The position numbers were made by a program, and so were the translations under genes. 64,000 bases of DNA from Burkholderiaceae bacterium. GTDB taxonomy: Bacteria; Pseudomonadota; Gammaproteobacteria; Burkholderiales; Burkholderiaceae_C. Shown here piece after piece: positions 35,074-43,015 of this stretch; within the stretch, counting starts at the first letter, position 1, and each line of letters begins with the position of its first letter. The notes beneath the pieces were generated by a model, which was not told where the DNA came from, did no database searches, and worked only from the letters and a program-made list of their open reading frames with translations. The DNA lies in contig JACKLO010000017.1 of assembly GCA_024235915.1 (NCBI GenBank), positions 1 to 64,000 of the forward strand, given 5' to 3'.

Positions 35074-37329
35074 ATGGGGAGACGACTGCAGCTCAACTTC
35101 ACGCCCTTGCACGTCACGGGCGACGCCATACGGCTGCAGACCTTGCCATTCGAGGATTCCCAGCAGCTTCGTGACCTGCGCACCAAACAACGGGAGCGGT
35201 ATGCCCTGACACGCCGGGGCGATGAGATCGTGGCCTTGCCCCTTGCCGCTGACGTGTCACCCTTGGGCACACCGACCACGGTAACAGCGGCGGAACACGA
35301 GCCGCTGCTGCGTCCGCTGCTCGAACAGCGCTTGGTCAGCCTGCTGAGCGCGAATAGGCGGCCGGTAGCGCGCTACAACCCGATCACCACGGTAGGCCGA
35401 GTGTTGCCGATCGGCTTCGTCGACGTCGACCGGCACATCCACCTGCAATCGCGCGTGCTGATCTCGATCCGATCGCTGAAGCTGCAGACAGCATCCCTGC
35501 TCGGGCTGTTGTGGGACATCGAGATTCAGAAGTCATGCGCCACCAGCTTGGCAGAGTTGCAGGCAGAAGGCTTCCGCGCGGAGGGCCTAACGGTGGAGCG
35601 CCAGTTGCCGGCGGACGATGCCCGCATGTTGCCGCAGCGCAGGCTCGTCGGCCGCGTGGGCGGCGTGTCCGGCACCCAGGCGCGGCTGTCTGATCGCTTC
35701 CAGGGGGTGGAAGAACACATTCCTCTGGAGGAGCTCTACCTTGAGGCTTCGCCCGAAAACCTGCGGCGCCTGTTGCAGCACTTCTCACGCGGCGCGTCCG
35801 GCCGTGCCCAAGCGAAGATGGACCAGATCGTCTTCGACAACAGCCGGGGCAGCGCCCGCCTGGAGCACGTCGAGCGAATCTCCAGCTGGGTCCGCAGTCT
35901 GGGGACCATCAGGCTCCAGGAGGAACTGAGCGTCGATATAGGAGATCTTCTCAGCGAGAAGGACCAGGGCGAGTTCCCTCGGTTCGCCGAAGGGACCACG
36001 CCGACCTACGTCTTCGATGCGGGAACGCTCAAGTCGGAGACCCGGGCCGCGGTGGGGCTCGGCAAGTTCGGTCCGTACAGCCGGCACGTGTTCACGCCGA
36101 CGCGCCCCAACGTGTGCGTCATCTGCGATCGCAAGCGACGCGGACAGTTCGAGCTCTTCCTGAGCAAGTTTCGCGATGGGTTGACGGTCAACGGGAACTC
36201 TCTGCCCTTTGGGCGCGGGTTGCTGGGAATCTATGGTTTGCAGGATCTCACGTTGACGTTCGTGGAGGCAGACGGCTTCACCGCCGATGCCTACCACGCG
36301 GCGGCGTCGAAGGCCGTGCGCATGGGAGCAGAAGGGACGCCCTGGCACCTTGCGCTGGTGCAGACGGAACGCGACTCTCGGCAACTGCCACCCCAGCAGA
36401 ACCCGTACCTGGTGGCCAAGGCGGCGTTCCTCTCCAACCAGATCCCGACGCAGTTCGTGGCCTGCGAGACGTTCGCGATGGCGCCCGGCAACCTTGCCTA
36501 CACCCTGAGCAACCTGGCGCTCGCCGTGTACGCCAAGCTCGGCGGCATTCCCTGGCTGATCAAGTCGGACAAGGCGATCGCGCACGAGGTCGTGATCGGA
36601 CTCGGCAGCGCAGCGATCGGCGAGTCCCGCTTCTCGAGGAGGGAGAGAATCGTCGGCATCACCAGCGTCTTCCGAGGCGATGGTGGCTACCTGCTTTCGA
36701 ACCTGTCGAACGCGGTGCCGATAGCCAGATACGGCGAGGCGCTGGCCGATTCGCTACTGGCCACTTTGCAGCGCGTGCGCAGCGAGATGAACTGGATCGA
36801 AGGTGACTCCGTCCGCGTTGTGGTGCACGCGTTCAAGCCCATGCGCAGCACCGAGATCGAGTCGCTGAAGGTTGCGCTCAAGGGGTTCTCTGCCTTCGAT
36901 CTGCAGTTCGCTTTCCTGCACGTGAAGGAAGACCATCCATACCTCCTGTTCGACAACGAGTCGGTGGGGATGAAGGGCCGAGGCGAGAAGACTCCCACGC
37001 GCGGCCTCTACGCCGAAGTCGGCCACAACGAGACCTTGCTGACACTGACGGGGCCGCAGCAGCTGAAGCGGCCAACGGACGGACTGCCCCGGCCCTTGCT
37101 GTTGACGCTGCATCGCGACTCGACGTTCACCGACCTCATCTACCTCACCAAGCAGGTCTACTGGTTCTCCAATCACTCGTGGCGCAGCTTCCTGCCCGCG
37201 GCCATGCCCGTCACGATCTACTACTCCGACTTGGTGGCCGGTCTGCTGGGCCGCCTTGATCGACTCGGCAACCGATGGAGCCCAAGCGTCATGCTGGGCA
37301 AGATCGGAACGACGCGGTGGTTCCTGTGA
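35074..37329 (+). CDS. Prokaryotic Argonaute, long type, catalytically degenerate
   Basis: 751 residues. The C-terminal half is a MID-PIWI module: MID contains VQTERDSRQLPPQQNPYLVA with KAAFLSNQIPTQF and LALAVYAKLGGIPW, supplying the conserved Lys, Gln and Lys that hold the guide 5' end. In PIWI the strand EVVIGLGSAAIGESRFSRRE (near 505) has Gly-Leu-Gly-Ser where catalytic Agos have an Asp, and VVVHAFKPMRSTEIESLK (near 584) lacks the Asp of the RDG motif, so slicing is very unlikely. The N-terminal 330 residues are N/L1/PAZ-like. Inactive long-B pAgos act with a partner effector; a PD-(D/E)XK nuclease gene follows directly. Confidence 0.85.
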   Translation: MGRRLQLNFTPLHVTGDAIRLQTLPFEDSQQLRDLRTKQRERYALTRRGDEIVALPLAADVSPLGTPTTVTAAEHEPLLRPLLEQRLVSLLSANRRPVARYNPITTVGRVLPIGFVDVDRHIHLQSRVLISIRSLKLQTASLLGLLWDIEIQKSCATSLAELQAEGFRAEGLTVERQLPADDARMLPQRRLVGRVGGVSGTQARLSDRFQGVEEHIPLEELYLEASPENLRRLLQHFSRGASGRAQAKMDQIVFDNSRGSARLEHVERISSWVRSLGTIRLQEELSVDIGDLLSEKDQGEFPRFAEGTTPTYVFDAGTLKSETRAAVGLGKFGPYSRHVFTPTRPNVCVICDRKRRGQFELFLSKFRDGLTVNGNSLPFGRGLLGIYGLQDLTLTFVEADGFTADAYHAAASKAVRMGAEGTPWHLALVQTERDSRQLPPQQNPYLVAKAAFLSNQIPTQFVACETFAMAPGNLAYTLSNLALAVYAKLGGIPWLIKSDKAIAHEVVIGLGSAAIGESRFSRRERIVGITSVFRGDGGYLLSNLSNAVPIARYGEALADSLLATLQRVRSEMNWIEGDSVRVVVHAFKPMRSTEIESLKVALKGFSAFDLQFAFLHVKEDHPYLLFDNESVGMKGRGEKTPTRGLYAEVGHNETLLTLTGPQQLKRPTDGLPRPLLLTLHRDSTFTDLIYLTKQVYWFSNHSWRSFLPAAMPVTIYYSDLVAGLLGRLDRLGNRWSPSVMLGKIGTTRWFL

Positions 37330-38567
37330 GCGCGGACAACCCGTTGCTGTCCGAGGCGCTGCGAGCCGTGGAGGCACAGGCGCAAGCGCTGGGCAGCGCC
37401 GGACCGCTGCCGGCCGCCTTCTGCCATTGGGCGATGGGTGAAGGCTTCGCGGCTGGGCATGGGGCGCAGCTCGCTGCGGAACTGTCGGACGAGGTAGCGG
37501 GCAGCGGTCGATCCATCCAGGCCGTCGCAGCGCTGGGCTTCCTGCTGGCGATCGAGCCGGCTCTGCCTGCCGCGTGCCGCGGCGCGTTTGCGCAGGGCGT
37601 AGATTGGCTAACGGGACGCGTCGGAGGGCTGCAGAGCTCTATGGTGAGCCTGCTGCAACCCGTAGCGCAAACGGGCGTGCAGGTGGGATTGCTGGCCGTC
37701 GCCGACACGAATCGCTGGCAGAAGTTGGGTACGTGGGTCGAGTCGGTGCTGACCAAGCGGTCGCCTGGGCTCGAGGTCGACGCTGGTTGGCGCCACGAGC
37801 TGTTGAGCCTGGTCGAGCGGCGGTCGAAGAACGACCTGGCCGACACGCCGACGATTGTCGTTGCCACGAGCAGCGAAGCGGTCTACGTGGCCCGGGGGCT
37901 GCTGACCCCGGGTGCCGTGACGAACAGGGAGTTCGTCACGCGACTGCTCGGGCGTATTCAGTCGGTGCTCTACGCGGAGCCGGAAGCGGCTGTGCTGGAT
38001 CTGGCGGCGTTTCGCTTCCTCGCGCAAACGGCGCAGATCGATCTGCGGGCGCCGAGCCTGGAAGACGTCGCGCTGCTTCTGCGACGCATTCCATCGGGGC
38101 TGCGCCGTTGGACCTGGGAGGCGCAGAAGAAGACACCCACATCGACTGCCCAGAAGTGGGCAGTGGAGAACGAATACCACTTCCAGAACCTGTTGTGCGC
38201 CCTGCTCTCGCCTGTGTTCCCAGATCTTCGCGATGAAGAGTGGCTGGCTTCGGTCGGGCAGAAGCGCCCTCGGGCAGATCTCGTACTTCCGTCGCTCCAC
38301 TTGGTCATCGAGGTCAAATACTGGCGAGAGAAGAGTTCGCCGCAGGATCTCATTTCCCAGATCGGCGAGGACGTAAGCCTGTACCTCAAAGTTGGCAGTC
38401 CGTATCGCAAGGTGTTGCCGATCGTCTGGGACCAGGCGCGCCGAACTGAGCAGTACGACCTGCTGATCTCCGGGCTCAGTCAGATCCGCGACGTCGTCAC
38501 GCCAGTCATCATCGCGCAGCCCGCCTTTATGGAGTCGGCAGCCAATGGCGACGCCTCGGGGGTTTGA
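37326..38567 (+). CDS. PD-(D/E)XK nuclease, Argonaute-associated
   Basis: 413 residues; GTG start overlaps the Argonaute stop by four bases. The N-terminal 280 residues are helical without known motifs. The C-terminal part has KWAVENEYHFQNLLCALLSP, then the core RADLVLPSLHLVIEVKYWRE (residues about 316-335) with Asp, Glu and Lys of the PD-(D/E)XK site, and SQIGEDVSLYLKVG plus VLPIVWDQA, as in Mrr/RecB-type nucleases. This fits the nuclease partner of inactive long-B Argonautes (BPAN-type systems), which degrades DNA on guide-target binding. The stop is nine bases before an IS21 element. Confidence 0.82.
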   Translation: MSADNPLLSEALRAVEAQAQALGSAGPLPAAFCHWAMGEGFAAGHGAQLAAELSDEVAGSGRSIQAVAALGFLLAIEPALPAACRGAFAQGVDWLTGRVGGLQSSMVSLLQPVAQTGVQVGLLAVADTNRWQKLGTWVESVLTKRSPGLEVDAGWRHELLSLVERRSKNDLADTPTIVVATSSEAVYVARGLLTPGAVTNREFVTRLLGRIQSVLYAEPEAAVLDLAAFRFLAQTAQIDLRAPSLEDVALLLRRIPSGLRRWTWEAQKKTPTSTAQKWAVENEYHFQNLLCALLSPVFPDLRDEEWLASVGQKRPRADLVLPSLHLVIEVKYWREKSSPQDLISQIGEDVSLYLKVGSPYRKVLPIVWDQARRTEQYDLLISGLSQIRDVVTPVIIAQPAFMESAANGDASGV

Positions 38568-38576
38568 GGATTCGGC

Positions 38577-38735
38577 TGCGCATTCCACTGATCGCGGACA
38601 CCCATTCCAGGCTGATCGCGGACAGCGTTCCGGGCGATGGCGGACACCCTGGGTGGGGTGTCTGAGTGACGGCCCGGATGGTAGGGCAACTGTCCGCCAT
38701 CAGTTTGGAACGCTGTCCGCGATCAGCGTGGAACG
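38577..38735. repeat. IS21 left terminal region with transposase-binding boxes
   Basis: Contains the terminal inverted repeat and several copies of GATCGCGGACA or GATGGCGGACA (and the inverted TGTCCGCCATCA, TGTCCGCGATCA) spaced over about 150 bases. The multiple repeated transposase sites are characteristic of the IS21 family. Confidence 0.75.
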
Positions 38736-38924
38736 GGGTCTGCCGGGTTGTCCACGCGGCGCCTTGGCGCCGGGTGGGCAACCCGGTGCCGAAGGCGGTT
38801 TGGATGCTTTCGGTGGGGGCTGCAGCAGCCTTGTCCACGGCGGCGGCGTCGCCTGCGACGAACAGCCGCCGCGGTGGGCAAGGCGGGGCCGAAGTCATGC
38901 TGGGCTGGCGCGCCTGGGCTGCCG

Positions 38925-39728
38925 TCAGGCTGGGTGCCTCGCCCGGCGCAGCGACTCACCCTTCAGCGCCAGGGTGTGCGAGCCGTGCAGCAGCCGGTCC
39001 ATGATGGCGTCGGCGATGGTGGGCTCGTTCAGCCATTGATGCCAGGCGCTTGTTGGTAGCTGGCTTGTGATGAGCGTGCTGCGGCTGCCCACCCGGTCGT
39101 CCAGCAACTCCAGCAGGTCCTGCCGCTCCTGGGCGGCGATGGGCGCGATGGCCAGGTCGTCCAGCACCAGGACATCCAGCCGCGCCAGTTGCGCCAGGCG
39201 GCGGCCGAAGCTGCCGTCGCCATGGGCCACCTGCAACTCCTGCAGCAGCCTGGTCGCCCGGGTGTACAGCACACTGAAGCCCTGGCGGGCGGCCTGTTGG
39301 GCCAGGGCACACCCCAGCCACGTCTTGCCGCAACCGGTAGCACCCGTGATGAGCACGTTGCGGCCGTGGCGGATCCAGTCGCCACCGGCCAGCGCCGTGA
39401 TCAGGTGGCGGTCCAGGCCACGGCCGGCACGCCAGTCGATGTCCTCCACACAGGCACTGCTGACCTTGAGCTTGGCCGCCTTCAGCAGCCGCGCCACGCG
39501 CTTGCCGTCGCGCCAGTCCAGCTCGCGCTGCACCAGCAGCGCCAGGCGTTGTTCGAAGCTCAGTTGCTCAGCGGCGACTTGCATGCCCGCATCGGCCAGC
39601 GCGGCGACCATGCCGTCCAGGCGCAGGCCGCGCAGTTGGTCCAGGGTGTGTTGTTGCAGCATGGCGGTGTCGTGGTCCGGGGTGGTGGTTGTGCCGGGGT
39701 TGGGGCGGTGGGTCATTGCGGCGGCCAT
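38925..39728 (-). CDS. istB: IS21 helper ATPase IstB
   Basis: 267 residues. DnaA/DnaC-like AAA+ ATPase: Walker A ITGATGCGKTWLGCALAQQA, Walker B LDVLVLDDLAIAP, and the sensor motif STLITSQLPTSAWHQWL. IstB regulates IstA-mediated transposition. Its ATG overlaps the istA stop by one base (TGATG), giving coupled translation. Confidence 0.93.
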   Translation of the reverse strand: MAAAMTHRPNPGTTTTPDHDTAMLQQHTLDQLRGLRLDGMVAALADAGMQVAAEQLSFEQRLALLVQRELDWRDGKRVARLLKAAKLKVSSACVEDIDWRAGRGLDRHLITALAGGDWIRHGRNVLITGATGCGKTWLGCALAQQAARQGFSVLYTRATRLLQELQVAHGDGSFGRRLAQLARLDVLVLDDLAIAPIAAQERQDLLELLDDRVGSRSTLITSQLPTSAWHQWLNEPTIADAIMDRLLHGSHTLALKGESLRRARHPA

Positions 39729-41269
39729 CAGTGGTGCCCGTAGTAGCCGGGGCCGCGCACGTTGTCGTGGGCCGGCATCGGCGCGGCCGTGCTGACATCC
39801 CCGCCCAAGAGGCTGCTGCCCTGCCGATCCAGGCCGCAGGCCAGGATCGACTTGACGCTGCGGTAGTGGGGCGCGCGGATGGACTGCGCGCGGGCGCAGG
39901 CGGCTTCCAGGCGCTCGTTGCCGTACTCCCGGGCCAGCCGCATCAGGCCCAGGCAGGAGCGGTAGCCCTGCTCGGGGTGCGCGCGGTGCGTCATCTGCCA
40001 GCGCACCACGCCGGCGGTGGCCGCGCCGATGCGCTCACCCCAACTGATGAGCTTGGCCGGCGTCCACTGCGCCTGCGCCCGGTGCGACGCCGGCATGTGC
40101 TCAGCCACCGTGGTGAAGCCGCCGACCTTGGCGCTGCGGGCATGCGCGGCAACGCGCTGGCGGCGCAGCAGCACCTCCAGCGTGCTGGCCGTGATGCGCA
40201 ACTCCACCGCCGCGCCGACGTGCTGGTGCGGCACGCTGTAGTAGTGACCCTCGAAGGCGACGTGGTAGTCGATGTTCACGCGGGCGGCCTTGAACTGCGC
40301 CAGCACCATGGCGGTGGCCGGCAGCGGCTTCAGGGCCGGCGCGTCCAGTGCGGCGAAGGCCTGGGCCCTGCAACCGGGCAGCTTCTTGAACGGGCGCTGG
40401 TTGAGGTCGGCCAGCAGCGCGGCAATGGCGCGGTTCAACTCCGCCAGGCTGAAGAAGCGCCGGTTGCGCAGCCGCGCCAGGATCCAGCGCTCCACGACCT
40501 GCACGCCGACTTCGACCTTGGCCTTGTCCTGCGGTCGGCCCGGCCGCGCAGGCAGCACGGCCACCGCGTAGTGCTCAGCGAGTTCCTGCATCAGCCGCGC
40601 GGTGGCGGGCTCGTAGGCGTCGGGGTTGGCGATCAGCGCGCGGGGCTGGTCGGGCACCAGCAGCCGGGGCACGCCGCCGATGAAGGCGAGCGTGTCGATG
40701 ATGGCACCCACCCAGTCGACGGCCGTCTGCTGCCAGGTGGCGCAGGCGTAGGTGTAGTTCGATGCGCCCAGCACGGCCACGAAGACCTGGGCGCGTCGGA
40801 TCTCTCCCGTCGAGGCATCGACCACCGGCACCGTCTGGCCGGCGTAGTCCACGAACAGTCGCTCACCGCCGGGGTGGATCTGGCGCATCGAGCGCTTCAG
40901 TCTCTTGGCCCAGGCGCGGTACTTCTCGCAGTAGGCGCTGTAGCGGTAGGCTTGCTGGCCCACGTCAGCGCGGTACTCCTCCCACAGCAGTTGCAGCGTG
41001 ACGCCGGGGCGCTTGAGTTGCTGGTGCAGCGCGGCGTAGTTGGGTTCAGCCCGCGTGGTGCTGCGCGGGCGCGGCGGTGGGTACAGCCTGGCCTGTAGTT
41101 CTTCGTCGCTCAGGGTACTGGCCAGTGGCCAGTCCACGCCAGCGTCACGCGCATACAGCGCGATCTCGCTGATAGTCGTCTTGCTGACGCCCAGGGCGGC
41201 CGCGACCTGCCGCATGCTCAGACCGGCGTCGCCGGCCAGCAGTTGAAGTGCTTGTCTGATCTTGCTCAT
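39728..41269 (-). CDS. istA: IS21 transposase IstA
   Basis: 513 residues from the ATG at 41269. N-terminal HTH (MRQVAAALGVSKTTISEIAL), then the rve/DDE catalytic domain: LFVDYAGQTVPVVDA supplies the first Asp, VPRLLVPDQPRALI the second region, and GRPQDKAKVEVGVQVVERWI the Glu-containing helix; the C-terminal Mu-type beta-barrel region follows. Standard IS21 IstA length and layout. Confidence 0.93.
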   Translation of the reverse strand: MSKIRQALQLLAGDAGLSMRQVAAALGVSKTTISEIALYARDAGVDWPLASTLSDEELQARLYPPPRPRSTTRAEPNYAALHQQLKRPGVTLQLLWEEYRADVGQQAYRYSAYCEKYRAWAKRLKRSMRQIHPGGERLFVDYAGQTVPVVDASTGEIRRAQVFVAVLGASNYTYACATWQQTAVDWVGAIIDTLAFIGGVPRLLVPDQPRALIANPDAYEPATARLMQELAEHYAVAVLPARPGRPQDKAKVEVGVQVVERWILARLRNRRFFSLAELNRAIAALLADLNQRPFKKLPGCRAQAFAALDAPALKPLPATAMVLAQFKAARVNIDYHVAFEGHYYSVPHQHVGAAVELRITASTLEVLLRRQRVAAHARSAKVGGFTTVAEHMPASHRAQAQWTPAKLISWGERIGAATAGVVRWQMTHRAHPEQGYRSCLGLMRLAREYGNERLEAACARAQSIRAPHYRSVKSILACGLDRQGSSLLGGDVSTAAPMPAHDNVRGPGYYGHH

Positions 41270-41339
41270 GAGGACCCTTGGTGTGGGCATCGCCTCTCCC
41301 GGCCAAAAAGGCCGGGCAGCCTATGCCTCGTTGGGTCAC

Positions 41340-41472
41340 TCAGAACACCCGCCAGTGTCCGCGATCAGGATGGAACGCCGTCCGCCTTCAGCGTGGAACG
41401 GTGTCCGCCATCACGGTGGAATGCTGTCCGCCATCACAGCGGAATGGTGTCCGGGATGGCGTGGAATACGCA
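41340..41472. repeat. IS21 right terminal region with transposase-binding boxes
   Basis: Carries the right inverted repeat and at least four TGTCCGC-type boxes (TGTCCGCGATCAGGATGGAA, then TGTCCGCCATCACGGTGGAA, and so on) about 20 bases apart. Matches the left end in inverted orientation. Confidence 0.75.
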
Positions 41473-41681
41473 ATTCGGCCTGCCGGCTTGCTGTCCGAAG
41501 AAGAATGCGCCGCGGCGAGAGGCACAGCGCCCGTCGAGATCTCACCATCGCAGTCCGCGGGCACAGGGTTCACTTGCGTCACGTTTAGTCGCTTCAATGG
41601 CCGCTATGCACCAGAGGCCGAAAGCTCAGGTCCCGGCCGCCAGTGGCGGAGATCGCTGCACAGGCGTCACTTCTCGACCCG

Positions 41682-42356
41682 CTAGAACTGAAACCCCGTG
41701 GCCACGCGGAACAGTTGCGCCGGCCGCTGAGCTCCATGTTCGAACGCGCCTGGCACTTCGACGATGTCGGGACTCTTGGCAAAGCGGCGGCGGAAGGCCC
41801 CCTTGTCCAGCCGGACTGGTTGCTCCGGGCCTGGCGACAGGATCACCTCGCACACCCGCTGCAGTTGCGTCAGGGTGAACCGTTCGGGCATCAGGTGCAA
41901 GGGCAGGTCGTGGTCCTGCACGCGCTGGCGCAGCGCCGTGCGGGCCGACTGGATCTGCTGCGCATGGTCGAAGGCAAGCCGCCGGCCGGGCGCATCGGCG
42001 TCAGCCCAACGAACGCCGTCGACGCTGGAGCGTACGACCGCAGGCACCTGGTCGCGCGGCAACAGCGCAAAGTGCAGTACGGACAAGGACCAGCCCCGCG
42101 GGTCACGCGAGGCGCCGGCGAAGGTGCGCAGCTGCGCCAGGTAGGGCACCTCGACGCTGATCTTCTCGCGCAGCGCGCGCCGGGCCGTGGCCTCGAGGTC
42201 GGCATCGCCCAAGGGCTGCAGGAGCGCTCCTGGCAAGGCCCACAGGCCGGCCTCTGGCGCATGCTCGCGCCGCACCAGCAGCACCTGCAGGCGGTCGTCA
42301 GCCACGCTGAACAAGGCCACGTCGGCGGACACAAGGGGGTAGAGCTGCCGCACCAT
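41682..42356 (-). CDS. nrtR: NrtR-type Nudix-related transcriptional regulator of NAD metabolism
   Basis: 224 residues from MVRQLYPLVSADVALF. The N-terminal domain is Nudix-like (VLLVRREHAPEAGLWALPGA) but the Nudix box is degenerate: LEATARRALREKI lacks the usual REUXEEXGU acidic pattern, as in regulators that only bind ADP-ribose. The C-terminal part (PERFTLTQLQRVCEVILSPG, KGAFRRRFAKSPDIVE) is the winged HTH. It is divergent from pnuC with a dyad between them. NrtR represses NAD salvage genes and is relieved by ADP-ribose. The longer frame from 42455 would cover the operator. Confidence 0.88.
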   Translation of the reverse strand: MVRQLYPLVSADVALFSVADDRLQVLLVRREHAPEAGLWALPGALLQPLGDADLEATARRALREKISVEVPYLAQLRTFAGASRDPRGWSLSVLHFALLPRDQVPAVVRSSVDGVRWADADAPGRRLAFDHAQQIQSARTALRQRVQDHDLPLHLMPERFTLTQLQRVCEVILSPGPEQPVRLDKGAFRRRFAKSPDIVEVPGAFEHGAQRPAQLFRVATGFQF

Positions 42357-42378
42357 GATGAAGACAGGTCGCCGGGTC

Positions 42379-42405
42379 TTGGCTAATATATTGACATTCT
42401 GCCAA
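42379..42405. promoter_or_regulatory. Candidate NrtR operator in divergent promoter
   Basis: A dyad with TTGGC and GCCAA arms encloses an AT-rich core containing AATATATT, in the 65-base gap between nrtR and pnuC. It is the only AT-rich palindrome there and sits where an autorepressor would cover both promoters. The match to a published NrtR consensus cannot be checked here. Confidence 0.5.
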
Positions 42406-42421
42406 CAACAAGGCGTTTCGT

Positions 42422-43015
42422 GTGGTCCCCGTGACGTGGCTCGAGCTTGCAGCAAACGGCGTGATGACGGTGTCCATCCTGCTGGCCGCCCGCAACAGTG
42501 TGCATACCTGGTGGACGGGCATCGTCGGTTGCCTGTTTTTTGCAGCGCTGTTCTTCCAGGCCAAGCTCTACGCCGACGTGACGCTGCAGGTGTTCTTCGT
42601 GGCCACCAGCGCCTGGGGCTGGTGGCAGTGGACCGGTGGGCCGCACCAGCCCTCCAGGCCCATCACACGCGCCGCACCGCGCAGCATGCTCTTGCTGCTG
42701 GTGTGCGGCGCGGTCGGCGCACTGGCCTACGGCGGGCTGCTCTGGCGCTGGACGGACGCATACGCACCGTTCCTCGATTCGCTGGTGCTGGGCTTCAGCA
42801 TCGTTGCGCAGTTGCTGTTGATGAAGCGCCAGGTCCAGACCTGGTGGTTCTGGCTGCTCGTCAACCTGCTGGCAGTGCCGCTGTTCTTCAGCCGGGAGCT
42901 CTATGTCACGGCAGCCCTGTACACGGTCTACCTGCTGAACGCTGTGGTGGCGCTCAGGCACTGGCACCGCTTGCTCGCCCGGCAAGACCTGCACCCGCTG
43001 CCCGCACGAACATGA
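42422..43015 (+). CDS. pnuC: Nicotinamide riboside transporter PnuC
   Basis: 197 residues from a GTG with AAGG upstream; an internal ATG (VMTVSILL) is an alternative. Seven or so hydrophobic helices and the family motifs WWTGIVGCLFFAALFFQAKL, SAWGWWQWTGG and FWLLVNLLAVPLFF mark PnuC. It takes up nicotinamide riboside by facilitated diffusion; phosphorylation by the NadR-like kinase encoded next traps it. ATGA overlap with the next gene. Confidence 0.9.
   Translation: MVPVTWLELAANGVMTVSILLAARNSVHTWWTGIVGCLFFAALFFQAKLYADVTLQVFFVATSAWGWWQWTGGPHQPSRPITRAAPRSMLLLLVCGAVGALAYGGLLWRWTDAYAPFLDSLVLGFSIVAQLLLMKRQVQTWWFWLLVNLLAVPLFFSRELYVTAALYTVYLLNAVVALRHWHRLLARQDLHPLPART

Larger units (their letters stand above)
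38577..41472. mobile_element. IS21-family insertion sequence, complete
   Basis: About 2,896 bases with istA and istB on the minus strand. Left end TGCGCATTCCAC and right end GTGGAATACGCA are inverted repeats, and both ends carry tandem copies of a GCGGACA/TGTCCGC box as in IS21 elements. The flanks are direct repeats of ATTCGGC (38570-38576 and 41473-41479), a 7-bp target duplication, so the element moved as a unit and the insertion has not been reshuffled since. Both transposition genes are open, so it is probably active. Confidence 0.9.

Noticed and set aside
35074..37329. PIWI-RE protein
   Set aside because: Length and the MID motifs fit ordinary long pAgo; PIWI-RE proteins are larger and have a characteristic Arg/Glu pair that I do not see.
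38568..38735. CRISPR-like spaced repeats of GCGGACA
   Set aside because: Spacing is irregular and they are the transposase-binding boxes of the IS21 ends. No CRISPR array or cas gene was found in the window.
42355..43011. N-terminal extension of the NadR-like frame
   Set aside because: It would run through pnuC in another frame; the ATG at 43012 directly precedes the nucleotidyltransferase motif and overlaps the pnuC stop.
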